Positions 1 to 6,373 are shown, numbered from the stretch's first letter. The stretch: DNA of 6,886 nt from UMGS1387 sp045646465 (GCA_045646465.1 JAZRKT010000042.1:1-6886), one strand, 5' to 3'. Notes: generated by a model not told the origin, from the sequence alone. Numbers and translations are program-made.

Positions 1-75
1 CTAGGCATTTCTCAGGTTACCGTCTCGAGGATGGAAAAAAGGATTCTGAAAGCTTTAAGGGAGCAGCTGGTTTGA
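1..75 (+). CDS. RNA polymerase sporulation sigma factor, C-terminal end only (SigF/SigG-like)
   Basis: The first frame reads 24 residues and a TGA stop, ending LGISQVTVSRMEKRILKALR plus EQLV; the gene starts upstream of the window. The segment matches the recognition helix of sigma region 4.2 (GISQ-x-x-VSR-x-EK), which contacts the -35 promoter element. The LGISQVxVSRxEKxILK wording is closest to what I know of SigF, the forespore-specific sigma of endospore formers, with SigG the main alternative. The spoIIAA-spoIIAB-sigF order cannot be tested because upstream DNA is missing. The gene converges on the SLH surface-protein gene, with a hairpin terminator between them. That it is a sigma-70 family C-terminus is firm; the SigF identity is inferred from 24 residues. 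Confidence 0.75.
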   Translation, partial: LGISQVTVSRMEKRILKALREQLV

Positions 76-112
76 GTTTTTATTTCTTCCGTTTTATATA
101 AAGTTACATTCC

Positions 113-309
113 GCCCAAACATGGGCAACCAAAGCTCAGTCAGGACTGCACAGGGGGTCATTCTGAGCAAAGCATAGCACAGGCAAGGTGCTACGAATAA
201 AGCATTGGAATGAACACCAAAAAAATTTCCTGACGGCGTCAGCCAAAATAAAGTTCTTGCGGAGCTTCTTTCAAGAAGCGGCCGTATCCCCTGAGATACA
301 TAAAGTATC
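113..309. repeat. Non-coding spacer packed with short perfect inverted repeats
   Basis: No plausible gene lies between the sigma stop and the terminator at 310. The spacer holds many perfect short inverted repeats: GCCCA/TGGGC (113-117, 122-126), CAGTC/GACTG (137-141, 144-148), TAGCAC/GTGCTA (175-180, 188-193), CTGAC/GTCAG (230-234, 238-242), GCTTCTT/AAGAAGC (264-270, 273-279), and alternating GTATC/GATAC/GTATC (284-288, 295-299, 305-309). GCTCAG (134-139) can also pair with CTGAGC (163-168). Positions 157-173 read GTCATTCTGAGCAAAGC, resembling a motif I recall from dispersed intergenic repeats in several bacterial groups. This could be a decayed dispersed repeat or a structured RNA. The hairpins are seen; the identity is inferred. 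An open frame on the minus strand crosses it but has no ribosome binding site and reads antisense through the sigma and surface-protein genes. Confidence 0.4.
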
Positions 310-350
310 AAAAAAAAGACACAGCAGTTGGCCGCTGTGCCTTTTCTTTT
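310..350. terminator. Bidirectional rho-independent terminator between convergent genes
   Basis: The arms at 318-325 and 334-341 form an 8-bp stem around an 8-nt loop. On the minus strand the stem is fully paired (one G-U) and is followed by eight U from the A-run at 310-317. On the plus strand the stem has one A-C mismatch and is followed by CTTTTCTTTT-like sequence. It starts 26 nt past the stop of the surface-protein gene, so it most clearly ends that transcript. It can also stop transcripts coming from the sigma gene. Confidence 0.85.
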
Positions 351-366
351 AGCTTTGAAATCTTCC

Positions 367-3300
367 TTAGGTGTTTTCGTTGGTATCAACATCGTTGAAC
401 TCGAATACGCCTGTTTTTCTGTCTGAAAGGGACTTCCATACAAGCTCATAGTTATCTGAGTAGATATAGATGTTGCCGTCCTTTTCTTCGTAGGTATATT
501 CAAGGTCAGCACACAGCTTCTTATAGTCAAGCATAGGAATGCCGTCAAAGAGCTTTAATGTATATCCGAGGTCTGCTTCCTTGCCGTCCTTGATATATCT
601 GTCGCTGCCCACAAGCATCTTAACTGAATGGCCGTTACCTTCGATAAGAAGTGTTCCTGCTTCCTTTCTCCATTGGTGGTACACATTAAGAACATAATCA
701 AGTGAAGCAGCAGGCTCAAAGGGCATATAAACGGTGCCGTTTTCAATTACGGGAGGTATTTCGTGAGCTGATGCTGAAAAAATGTCCTGACCGTTTACAA
801 AGAGCTTATTGGCAGGTTCCTTTTTCTTTTCCTCCTTGGTCAGGTTAAAGGTGTACCAGCCGTCACTACGGAGCAAGCGTGCATACTGAGGATACAGATG
901 GTTAATTCTTTCTCTTTGCTTGAGGTTGGGAACGATATCTGTATGCTCCTTTGGAAGGTCTGTGAATGCGTTTCTGATTACGTCAACATATCCAAAGCCG
1001 TTGAGACCTGCAGGCATAATGTATGTACCTTCGCCGTATTCGTTCCAGGTTGACAGCCACATAAAGTCGTCTGCCCAGCTATACTTATGAGAGTACATAG
1101 GCTCGTATATGTTCTTAACCCAATCCATTGCAGCTTCATAATCTTCAACTGTCATAAGCTCGTATCTCTTCTTATGCCAGGCAACAGAATCAAAGCCTAC
1201 GGAAATTGTAGGAATTGTGTACAGCTTAGTGTTTTTTGCACTTGAAGTAATTCTATCCTTATTAACATCAAGTGAAGAACCTGCAGTACCCCAGTTATAT
1301 GCGTAGGATGCATCAAAACCCATCATTGCAAGTGTGTCGTTTGAAGAACCGCAGCTGAAGAAGAGCACACCGTCAAAGCCATACTGCTTTGCAACCTCTT
1401 CAAGGTAGTCAAATTCAGCCTTTACGCCTGAAATCGAACCGAAATAGTCAGCGTCGCAAAGGTTTGTTGCTCCGAAAATGGGAAGTACAAGCTGATTGTC
1501 TATAGTCATATATCTTTCATCAAGGAAGTAGTTTTCAAACCAGAAGGGAACAACGTATTTTCTGAACTGGCTTGACGAAAAGTGCTTACCGTTGGACGCT
1601 TCAAAGAGGATACAGTACTTCATATAGTCTGAATACTTTGCGTACTGGAAGCCATTATGAAGCTGTTCGCCGTTTCTGGGCTCCTTGAGAGGACCTGAGG
1701 AAACATCGGCATACCAGCAGAATGCCTGGAAGTCAATGCCGTGCTCTGTCATATACTTGATTTCCCAGTCAGCTGTTTCGGGAAGACCCTCGTCATAGTA
1801 GCCTAAAACAGGTCTTGGCTCTTCAAAGGGTGTTACGCAGTGCCAGCCGAAGTGAGTACCGTTTCTCCACAGCGAGCAGGTGTTAAGACCAACTATATAG
1901 TCGTCCATACAAGCCTTAGCTTCAGGTACGGGAACATAATCGTCATATTCGTGAAGCTCATAAACCTTCAAAAGGTCAATTGCCATAGCGCCCTTGGCAT
2001 TAAACGTTACCTTTGAAACGCCTGCCTTTTTAGCAAGGTTAACGGTTGCCTTGAGCTGACCGTTGAGGTATACAAGAGCTGTACCCTTTACTGTATCTGC
2101 TTCAACTCTTACTCTATACCACATATCGGGTGTAAGTTTATAAAGCTCCTTATCCCCTGCAATAAACCTCTTGCCTGCAGACTTAACTGTTAGTATATCG
2201 CCAATTGCAAAGTCAAAGTCTGCGCCTTCCTGGGAGTAGAAGTAAAATTCTGTACAGATTATGCCGTCAGCTTCCTTAAAGCTCTTTACAGCGCTACTGT
2301 CAGCGGCAAAATCAAGCTGCTCTTTAGCTAGCTTTACTTCGCCTATTGTTTCCCAGCCGTAAGCCTTTTCTGCACCGAAGAACTTAAAGTCTTCATACAC
2401 ATTATAGTTTACAACCATATTTACGTGAGACATTGTTACTACGCCTGTTCCCTTTTCGTCAACGCCCACTCTGTAAGAGAACACGTTATCGGAAAGAAGG
2501 TCAAATATACCGCAAGCCTCGTTATTGACAAAGGTTGTGCTCTTGCCTGTATCAAGGTTAATCGAAACACGAAGGTCAAAAATGGAGTTTTCCTTTGTTA
2601 CCTTGTTGCCTGAAGCTACAGGTATGAGCTTTCCGTCCTTACCGAGAACGCTCCACGCACCATCAACAATCTTAAGCATATAAACAGTATCGTCCTTTAC
2701 GTCTCTATACTCAACAAATGTACCGTCGGCAAAGGATGTAATTCTGGTATCAAGTACAATTTCTCCCTTGGGGATGAAGTTGAATTCTCTTATCCAGGCT
2801 GTTGCATACTTGTCGCTTACGTCTGTAATTGCGCTATAGCTTGTTCTTGCAGCCCTAGCCGCACCACCTCTGTTATCAAGCACCCAGCCTGAATTGATGC
2901 CTTCCTTTGAGCCCTCCATACTTGTATTGTAAACAAGAGTGTATGCGTTTTCGCTTGTGAAGGGTAAAAGCTCTCCCTTAACTCTGTTTTCGGCAATTGC
3001 AACTCTATTGATGATAGCTGCACATTCGCTTCTTACAATGCTTGCATCAGGATTGAAGGTGCCGTAATCATCGCTTCCCATTACAATACCTGCATTGTAA
3101 AGGGTAAGAAGCTTTTCACCATACATTGCACCTACTGGAACGTCGGGAATGTAGTCAACATCGTTGATGGCTGAAAAGTAGCCCTCAGGCATTGTATCGT
3201 GGAAAAGCTCTGCCAGTTCAAATCTTTTCAGCTCTCTTGTGTAGCTGTCAAACTGGTTTTCGTGGATAATTCCGTTATCCTTTGCATACTTTACGTACAT

Positions 3301-3612
3301 ATCGTACCACTGACCGTCGGAAGCCTTTCCGATTGTCTTGTTATTATATACCGCATGAACACGGGATGCCATTGTAATACCCTGCGCTACGGTTACGGCT
3401 GCAGCAGGTGAGAAAGAGGTTTCGCTCATTCCTTCCATAAAGCCAAGCTCATAGGCGCAAGCTACGTCCTTTGCATACCATACGTTTTGTGCAACGTCAG
3501 TAAAGGAGCCGTTATATGTCTTTGTCTTACTAAACTCAGCTGACACGCTTGCCGCTGTTGTCACAACAAGAGTCGCCACAACAAGCAGCTTTAAGAGTTT
3601 CTTTGGTTTCAT
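367..3612 (-). CDS. Secreted SLH-domain cell-surface protein with GH99-like (WbsX-type) glycoside hydrolase domain
   Basis: This gene of 1081 codons encodes a wall-attached, probably carbohydrate-active protein. Residues 1-25 are a signal peptide (KPKK, hydrophobic core, cut after VSA). Three SLH domains follow at about 36-88, 100-145 and 150-207 (FTDV, WY, FxPxxxxxRxE-type motifs); SLH domains normally bind pyruvylated secondary wall polymer. About 225-410 and 410-555 look like two concanavalin/LamG-type beta sandwiches (the second has WYRVRVEAD and VYLNG). About 570-915 is a GH99-like/WbsX domain: LGYYDEGLPETADWEIKYM, HGIDFQAFCWY, and WNEYGEGTYIMP with candidate acidic residues near 858 and 861. 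About 936-1060 (LFVNGQDI, PPVIENGTVYMPFE, NIYIYSD) resembles the copper amine oxidase N-like domain often found as a stalk in Firmicute surface proteins. A GTG at 3618 is in frame, but AGGAG lies 7 nt before the ATG at 3612, which I chose. Substrate unknown; family assignment is good, enzyme activity inferred. Confidence 0.85.
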   Translation of the reverse strand: MKPKKLLKLLVVATLVVTTAASVSAEFSKTKTYNGSFTDVAQNVWYAKDVACAYELGFMEGMSETSFSPAAAVTVAQGITMASRVHAVYNNKTIGKASDGQWYDMYVKYAKDNGIIHENQFDSYTRELKRFELAELFHDTMPEGYFSAINDVDYIPDVPVGAMYGEKLLTLYNAGIVMGSDDYGTFNPDASIVRSECAAIINRVAIAENRVKGELLPFTSENAYTLVYNTSMEGSKEGINSGWVLDNRGGAARAARTSYSAITDVSDKYATAWIREFNFIPKGEIVLDTRITSFADGTFVEYRDVKDDTVYMLKIVDGAWSVLGKDGKLIPVASGNKVTKENSIFDLRVSINLDTGKSTTFVNNEACGIFDLLSDNVFSYRVGVDEKGTGVVTMSHVNMVVNYNVYEDFKFFGAEKAYGWETIGEVKLAKEQLDFAADSSAVKSFKEADGIICTEFYFYSQEGADFDFAIGDILTVKSAGKRFIAGDKELYKLTPDMWYRVRVEADTVKGTALVYLNGQLKATVNLAKKAGVSKVTFNAKGAMAIDLLKVYELHEYDDYVPVPEAKACMDDYIVGLNTCSLWRNGTHFGWHCVTPFEEPRPVLGYYDEGLPETADWEIKYMTEHGIDFQAFCWYADVSSGPLKEPRNGEQLHNGFQYAKYSDYMKYCILFEASNGKHFSSSQFRKYVVPFWFENYFLDERYMTIDNQLVLPIFGATNLCDADYFGSISGVKAEFDYLEEVAKQYGFDGVLFFSCGSSNDTLAMMGFDASYAYNWGTAGSSLDVNKDRITSSAKNTKLYTIPTISVGFDSVAWHKKRYELMTVEDYEAAMDWVKNIYEPMYSHKYSWADDFMWLSTWNEYGEGTYIMPAGLNGFGYVDVIRNAFTDLPKEHTDIVPNLKQRERINHLYPQYARLLRSDGWYTFNLTKEEKKKEPANKLFVNGQDIFSASAHEIPPVIENGTVYMPFEPAASLDYVLNVYHQWRKEAGTLLIEGNGHSVKMLVGSDRYIKDGKEADLGYTLKLFDGIPMLDYKKLCADLEYTYEEKDGNIYIYSDNYELVWKSLSDRKTGVFEFNDVDTNENT

Positions 3613-3748
3613 TCGCACTCTCCTGTCAATTATTTAGGTTTTGTTAACTTAAATTAAAGTTGCGTTCCTGATATCCTTGTGATACAATGGTTTTACCTCT
3701 AAAACCCATATCTCCTGAAAAAACGATAAAGGAATCCAAGCTTTTATC
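3613..3748 (-). promoter_or_regulatory. Long structured 5' leader of the SLH/GH99-like gene (candidate cis-regulatory RNA)
   Basis: From the predicted start near 3748 to the ATG at 3612 the leader is about 136 nt. It opens with a stem GATAAA/TTTATC (3748-3743 with 3730-3725) followed after one base by six U (3723-3718). Next is a long hairpin at 3712-3681: GATATG, GGTTTTA, loop GAGG, TAAAACC, a 2-nt AT bulge, TGTATC. A second GATATC at 3675-3670 could compete for the same 5' arm. AACTT/AAGTT (3661-3657, 3650-3646) forms a third, weak stem nearer the ribosome binding site. A 21-codon open frame (ATG 3709, TAA 3644-3646) runs through the hairpin, but its AGGAG lies only 2 nt before the ATG. I do not recognise a known riboswitch; the c-di-GMP-I core is absent. 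Confidence 0.45.
3619..3624 (-). promoter_or_regulatory. Ribosome binding site deciding the ATG start at 3612
   Basis: On the minus strand AGGAGA ends 6 nt before the ATG at 3612 (7 nt from AGGAG). The in-frame GTG at 3616-3618 directly abuts this motif, too close for initiation. The motif therefore supports the ATG and shortens the longest open frame by two codons. Confidence 0.85.
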
Positions 3749-3754
3749 AGTAAA

Positions 3755-3783
3755 ATTATATCACATAATTGCCAAAAATGCAA
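3755..3783 (-). promoter_or_regulatory. Extended -10 promoter for the SLH/GH99-like gene
   Basis: The minus strand reads TTGCAT (3783-3778), a 17-nt spacer, and TATAAT (3760-3755). TGA directly before the -10 gives the TGn extended -10 motif. This is a near-consensus vegetative promoter, placing the transcript start near 3748. It sits between the terminator of the upstream operon and the gene, so the surface protein has its own transcription unit. Confidence 0.75.
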
Positions 3784-3841
3784 CCATCAGTTACTGTAAG
3801 CCAGATAATAATATTTTAAAATAGAATGAAGTAAATTATTG

Positions 3842-3884
3842 ACAATACAAAAATTCGCCGTCATACGACGGCGAACTTTATTGT
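3842..3884 (-). terminator. Rho-independent terminator of the reductase-hydrolase operon
   Basis: The arms TTCGCCGTC and GACGGCGAA (3854-3862, 3867-3875) form a perfect 9-bp GC-rich stem with a 4-nt loop. On the minus strand it is followed by UUUUUG. An outer arm pair ACAATA/TATTGT (3842-3847, 3879-3884) can extend the fold. It begins about 20 nt past the MBL stop codon, so it ends the two-gene operon before the promoter of the next unit. Confidence 0.9.
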
Positions 3885-3895
3885 AAAACGAATAT

Positions 3896-4774
3896 TCAAT
3901 TGCAAGACCAGAGGAGTGTGTTTTCACAAATACTGTAGCAAACCTCGCCCTTGCCGTGCAACCACGAAAGATAAGAGCGCACCGTGCTTCCCACAAGAAC
4001 ATACTGCTCGGCTGTCATAGTAAGACCGTAAACGTCAAACAGCTTGCTTAAAAGCTTTTCAACGCACATTTTTTCTTTGAGAAGCTCTTTTATTTTGCCC
4101 GCAATTTCAAGTACTGTATCCCTGTTGATACGGCAAAGCTCGCTCATACTGCTGCAAGAATCGGCGTGTGACGGAATAAACACCTTGCCTTCAAGTTTTT
4201 CAAGATTGTCAAGGGTATCAAGATAGCCCTGCACGTCGTAAACAAATGAAATCCTGTACTTTTCAAGAGTTATAGGACTGCTTACGCTGTCTGCTACAAA
4301 AACCGTACCATCGGGAGTTTTTATGCCTATCATATCAAAGGAATGGCCGTTAAGGGGGATTATTTCTAGCTCACGGGGAAAATCTGCATCCAAAAAATCA
4401 ACAGCCTCGCTTTCCGTGGCAAGTAAAAACTTGTGGCGTAAATCGCTATGTGGAAAGCCTCCGTAAAGAAAGGACGGCTCAAGAATGGGATGCCGTATAA
4501 ATACCTTTTCAATACCGCCCGCAAAAATTTTGCAGCCTGTCTGCTTTTGCAGATATGCATTGCCTCCGATATGGTCAGCGTGGGAATGGGTGTTTATGAT
4601 GCCCTTAAGTGTCCATCCCTGCTCTGACAAAATTTTAAATACCTTTTTGCCTGCATCTTTATCATTTCCGCTGTCAATAAGATAGGCATCGGTGTTGTTT
4701 TTTACGTATACTCCTATTTTAGCAGGGCAGTTGATGTAATAACTGCAAAAGCCTGCCTTATTAAGCTCGTACAT
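3896..4774 (-). CDS. Metallo-beta-lactamase-fold hydrolase
   Basis: This 292-residue cytoplasmic protein has the complete MBL metal-site set: THSHADHIGG (His63, His65, Asp67, His68), His144 in NGHS, Asp162 in VADS and His203 in PSHAD. Such sites bind two metal ions, often zinc, and hydrolyse esters, thioesters or phosphoesters. Family members include glyoxalase II-like and lactonase enzymes; the substrate cannot be read from sequence. The N-terminus (YYINCPAKIGVYV, YLIDSGNDKDAGKK) is the usual first strands of the fold. About 245-292 look like a small C-terminal winged-helix-like extension (LTMTAEQYVLVGSTVRSYL). The ATG has GAGG 7 nt upstream. It lies 30 nt after the aldo/keto reductase gene with no terminator between, so the two are likely co-transcribed. 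There is no signal peptide. Fold and metal site are firm; function is open. Confidence 0.9.
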   Translation of the reverse strand: MYELNKAGFCSYYINCPAKIGVYVKNNTDAYLIDSGNDKDAGKKVFKILSEQGWTLKGIINTHSHADHIGGNAYLQKQTGCKIFAGGIEKVFIRHPILEPSFLYGGFPHSDLRHKFLLATESEAVDFLDADFPRELEIIPLNGHSFDMIGIKTPDGTVFVADSVSSPITLEKYRISFVYDVQGYLDTLDNLEKLEGKVFIPSHADSCSSMSELCRINRDTVLEIAGKIKELLKEKMCVEKLLSKLFDVYGLTMTAEQYVLVGSTVRSYLSWLHGKGEVCYSICENTLLWSCN

Positions 4775-4804
4775 TCCGTATCCTCACTCAGATTGTTATT
4801 TATT

Positions 4805-5800
4805 TCAGTCTTGTGATATTGCGTCAATTCTTTCAAGCTCCTCTTGGGAGAATTGCACGTTATCAAGCATTTTAAGGTTGTCTAGTATCTGCTCAGGCTT
4901 TGAAGCTCCTATAAGCACGCTTGTAACGCCAGGCTTTGAATAAACCCACGACAACGCCATCTGTGCAAGCGTCTGTCCACGTTTTTCTGCAATATCTTTA
5001 AGCTTTGAAATCTTTTCCAGCATCTGTACAGTTACTGTGCTTTCCTTTAAAAATCTACCGTCAGTTTTTATTCTGCTGTCGTCGGGAATACCCTTTAAAT
5101 ATCTGTCCGTCAGCAAACCCTGTGCAAGAGGACTGAATATAATCATTCCCTTTTTCTCAGATATAGCCGCATCAAGAATACCGTTCTTTTCTGCACTTCT
5201 ATCAAAAATCGAGTACCTATTCTGGTTTATTACAAAGGGGCAGCGCATTTCACGTAATATTGCCGCTGCTTTTTTCATAGTCTCGCCGTCGTAGTTTGAA
5301 AGACCTGCATAAAGTGCCTTGCCGCTTTTAACCGCCGTGTCAAGGGCACCCATTGTCTCCTCAAGGGGAGTGTCGGGGTCGGGTCTGTGATGATAGAAAA
5401 TATCCACATAGTCCACATTCAACCTTTTTAAGCTTGCATCAAGGCTTGAAAGTAGATATTTTCTGCTTCCAAAGTCGCCGTATGGCCCCTGCCACATATG
5501 ATAGCCAGCCTTAGTGCTGATTACTATTTCGTCACGGTAGATTTTCATATGTTCATTCAATATTCGTCCGAAATTCTTCTCTGCACTGCCCGCTTCCGGA
5601 CCGTAGTTGTTAGCAATGTCAAAATGTGTAATACCGTTGTCAAAGGCGGTAAAGCACATTTTTTTCATATTGTCAAATACGCCTGTATCTCCGAAATTAT
5701 GCCATAAACCGAGGGATACCGCAGGAAGCTTGAGTCCGCTTTCACCGCATTTGTTGTAAACGGCATTGTCATATCGTTTTTTACTTGCAGAGTAATCCAT
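4805..5800 (-). CDS. Aldo/keto reductase, YghZ/L-glyceraldehyde-3-phosphate reductase type
   Basis: This 331-residue soluble NADPH-type oxidoreductase has the AKR barrel and the catalytic tetrad: Asp61 and Tyr66 in FDIANNYGP, Lys97 in STKAGY, His138 in YHHRPDP. The N-terminal CGESGLKLPAVSLGLWHNFG is characteristic of the YghZ/Gpr (AKR14-like) group. In E. coli that enzyme reduces L-glyceraldehyde 3-phosphate and can act on methylglyoxal. The C-terminal SVLIGASKPEQILDNL matches the usual cofactor-binding end. Full length for the family. The start is well placed: GGAGGT 5 nt before the ATG. It is the first gene of a probable operon with the MBL hydrolase. The family is confident; the physiological substrate here is inferred and could be another aldehyde. 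Confidence 0.92.
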   Translation of the reverse strand: MDYSASKKRYDNAVYNKCGESGLKLPAVSLGLWHNFGDTGVFDNMKKMCFTAFDNGITHFDIANNYGPEAGSAEKNFGRILNEHMKIYRDEIVISTKAGYHMWQGPYGDFGSRKYLLSSLDASLKRLNVDYVDIFYHHRPDPDTPLEETMGALDTAVKSGKALYAGLSNYDGETMKKAAAILREMRCPFVINQNRYSIFDRSAEKNGILDAAISEKKGMIIFSPLAQGLLTDRYLKGIPDDSRIKTDGRFLKESTVTVQMLEKISKLKDIAEKRGQTLAQMALSWVYSKPGVTSVLIGASKPEQILDNLKMLDNVQFSQEELERIDAISQD

Positions 5801-5825
5801 AATTTACCTCCGAAAATGCTAATTT

Positions 5826-5854
5826 AGTATATTAAAAAGTATTTGATTATTTAC
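5826..5854 (-). promoter_or_regulatory. Weak candidate promoter for the reductase-hydrolase operon
   Basis: The minus strand has TATACT (5831-5826), 15 nt before the ribosome binding site, giving a short leader. At a 17-nt spacing the -35 is GTAAAT, a poor match, so an activator or another sigma factor may be needed. A second candidate -10, TATAAA (5864-5859), also lacks a good -35. This is the only gene-free stretch upstream of the reductase, so a promoter must lie here or further up. Confidence 0.25.
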
Positions 5855-5883
5855 GATTTTTATACAGCTGCTCGATTTTTTGT

Positions 5884-5905
5884 CCGTGTTTCAAAGTGTT
5901 CACGG
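5884..5905. other. Inverted repeat CCGTG-N12-CACGG upstream of the reductase
   Basis: Perfect 5-bp arms at 5884-5888 and 5901-5905 lie about 85 bp before the reductase ATG. No U-tract follows on either strand in a usable position, so it is not a terminator. It could be a regulator binding site for the reductase operon. The same stretch overlaps a plus-strand TTCAAA-17-TATAAT (5890-5895, 5913-5918) that would read antisense to the XRE gene. Both may be chance. Confidence 0.25.
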
Positions 5906-5979
5906 GGTAATTTATAATCATGTATACTGTTGACTGCACAAATCAACTAAAATCGACGATAAGTATCTGCGAACACAGC

Positions 5980-6006
5980 AAAAATAGGACGGCACAAGGT
6001 CGTCCT
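5980..6006 (-). terminator. Rho-independent terminator of the XRE gene
   Basis: The minus strand has AGGACG (6006-6001), a 9-nt loop, CGTCCT (5991-5986), then AUUUUU. It starts about 18 nt past the XRE stop codon and separates that gene from the reductase operon on the same strand. Confidence 0.75.
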
Positions 6007-6024
6007 GAGGTTTTGCAAATATTA

Positions 6025-6261
6025 TCAGTCTTCGATATCCAGAAGCTTACATACAGGTATACTGAGCACCTCGGCTATGGTAAAAAGTGTTTTCAGGGAT
6101 GGACAAAAAAAGCAATTTGGGCCCTCCAACTGAGAAACATAGCCTGCAGATAGATCGCAAGCTTCGGCAAGCTCCTCCTGAGTCATTCCCTGTAATTTTC
6201 TATAGTAAGCAATTTTCAAGCCTATTTTTATAAGATTAATTTTATATTGACTTTCTTGCAT
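6025..6261 (-). CDS. Small XRE-family helix-turn-helix regulator
   Basis: This 78-residue protein is almost entirely one Cro/C1-type helix-turn-helix domain. Residues 12-46 carry IGLKIAYYRKLQGMTQEELA and then CDLSAGYVSQLE, the two DNA-contact helices; SLKTLFTIAEVLSIPVCKLL completes the five-helix fold. There is no separate ligand or dimerisation domain. Four cysteines (about 35, 50, 53, 71), including a CFFC pair in the loop after the recognition helix, are notable for so small a protein. A GTG at 6270 is in frame, but it lies inside the GGGTGAT ribosome binding site, so I chose the ATG at 6261. It is transcribed divergently from the SLOG gene across overlapping promoters, so self-regulation and control of that neighbour is likely but inferred. 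Confidence 0.88.
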   Translation of the reverse strand: MQESQYKINLIKIGLKIAYYRKLQGMTQEELAEACDLSAGYVSQLEGPNCFFCPSLKTLFTIAEVLSIPVCKLLDIED

Positions 6262-6265
6262 ATCT

Positions 6266-6272
6266 ATCACCC
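6266..6272 (-). promoter_or_regulatory. Ribosome binding site deciding the XRE start
   Basis: On the minus strand GGGTGAT matches the 3' half of the extended Shine-Dalgarno AGGAGGTGAT and ends 4 nt before the ATG at 6261. It contains the alternative in-frame GTG, which makes that codon an unlikely start. Confidence 0.6.
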
Positions 6273-6278
6273 AAAATT

Positions 6279-6307
6279 ATTATAACCTATTTACAAGTTA
6301 ATGATTA
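6279..6307 (-). promoter_or_regulatory. Promoter of the XRE gene (good -10, weak -35)
   Basis: TATAAT (6284-6279) lies on the minus strand; the -35 at 17-nt spacing is TAATCA (6307-6302), a poor match. The start would be near 6272, leaving a leader of about 11 nt. It overlaps the oppositely directed SLOG promoter. Confidence 0.45.
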
Positions 6308-6323
6308 CGTGGTATAATATAGG
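6286..6323. promoter_or_regulatory. Candidate operator between the divergent XRE and SLOG promoters
   Basis: Two nearly concentric symmetric elements sit here: the odd palindrome TAATGATTA (6299-6307), and the arms CCTAT (6286-6290) and ATAGG (6319-6323), centred about 1.5 bp away. They cover the SLOG spacer and the weak XRE -35. This is the expected position for binding by the adjacent XRE protein. The symmetry is seen; the binding is inferred. Confidence 0.4.
6290..6318 (+). promoter_or_regulatory. Extended -10 promoter of the SLOG gene
   Basis: TTTACA (6290-6295), a 17-nt spacer and TATAAT (6313-6318), preceded by TGG for the TGn extended -10 motif. The predicted start near 6325 gives a leader of about 49 nt. 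A second TATAAT at 6348-6353 has no convincing -35. Confidence 0.75.
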
Positions 6324-6373
6324 CATCACTATGTATTTTATAGGGTTTATAATATGCAAATGAGGTAATTTTA

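Noticed and set aside
12..548. 178-codon open frame on the minus strand across the left spacer
   Set aside because: It runs antisense through the sigma-factor end and overlaps the end of the surface-protein gene in another frame. It has no ribosome binding site, crosses a terminator, and its translation resembles no family I know.
3689..3706. GTTTTAGAG sequence in the leader, like the start of a type II CRISPR repeat
   Set aside because: It occurs once, has no spacers or second copy, and no cas genes are present. It is explained as one arm and loop of the leader hairpin.
3613..3748. Cyclic di-GMP riboswitch upstream of a surface protein
   Set aside because: The conserved GGACGCAAAGC-type core of class I is absent and I could not match class II, so no known class is claimed.
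3787..4002. 71-codon minus-strand open frame overlapping the MBL stop
   Set aside because: It overlaps the MBL coding end in another frame and passes through the strong terminator at 3842-3884.
5920..6153. 77-codon plus-strand open frame with TATAAT just upstream
   Set aside because: Its ATG is 2 nt past the -10, so it would lie upstream of the transcript start. It has no Shine-Dalgarno, and its second half is antisense to the XRE gene and its terminator.
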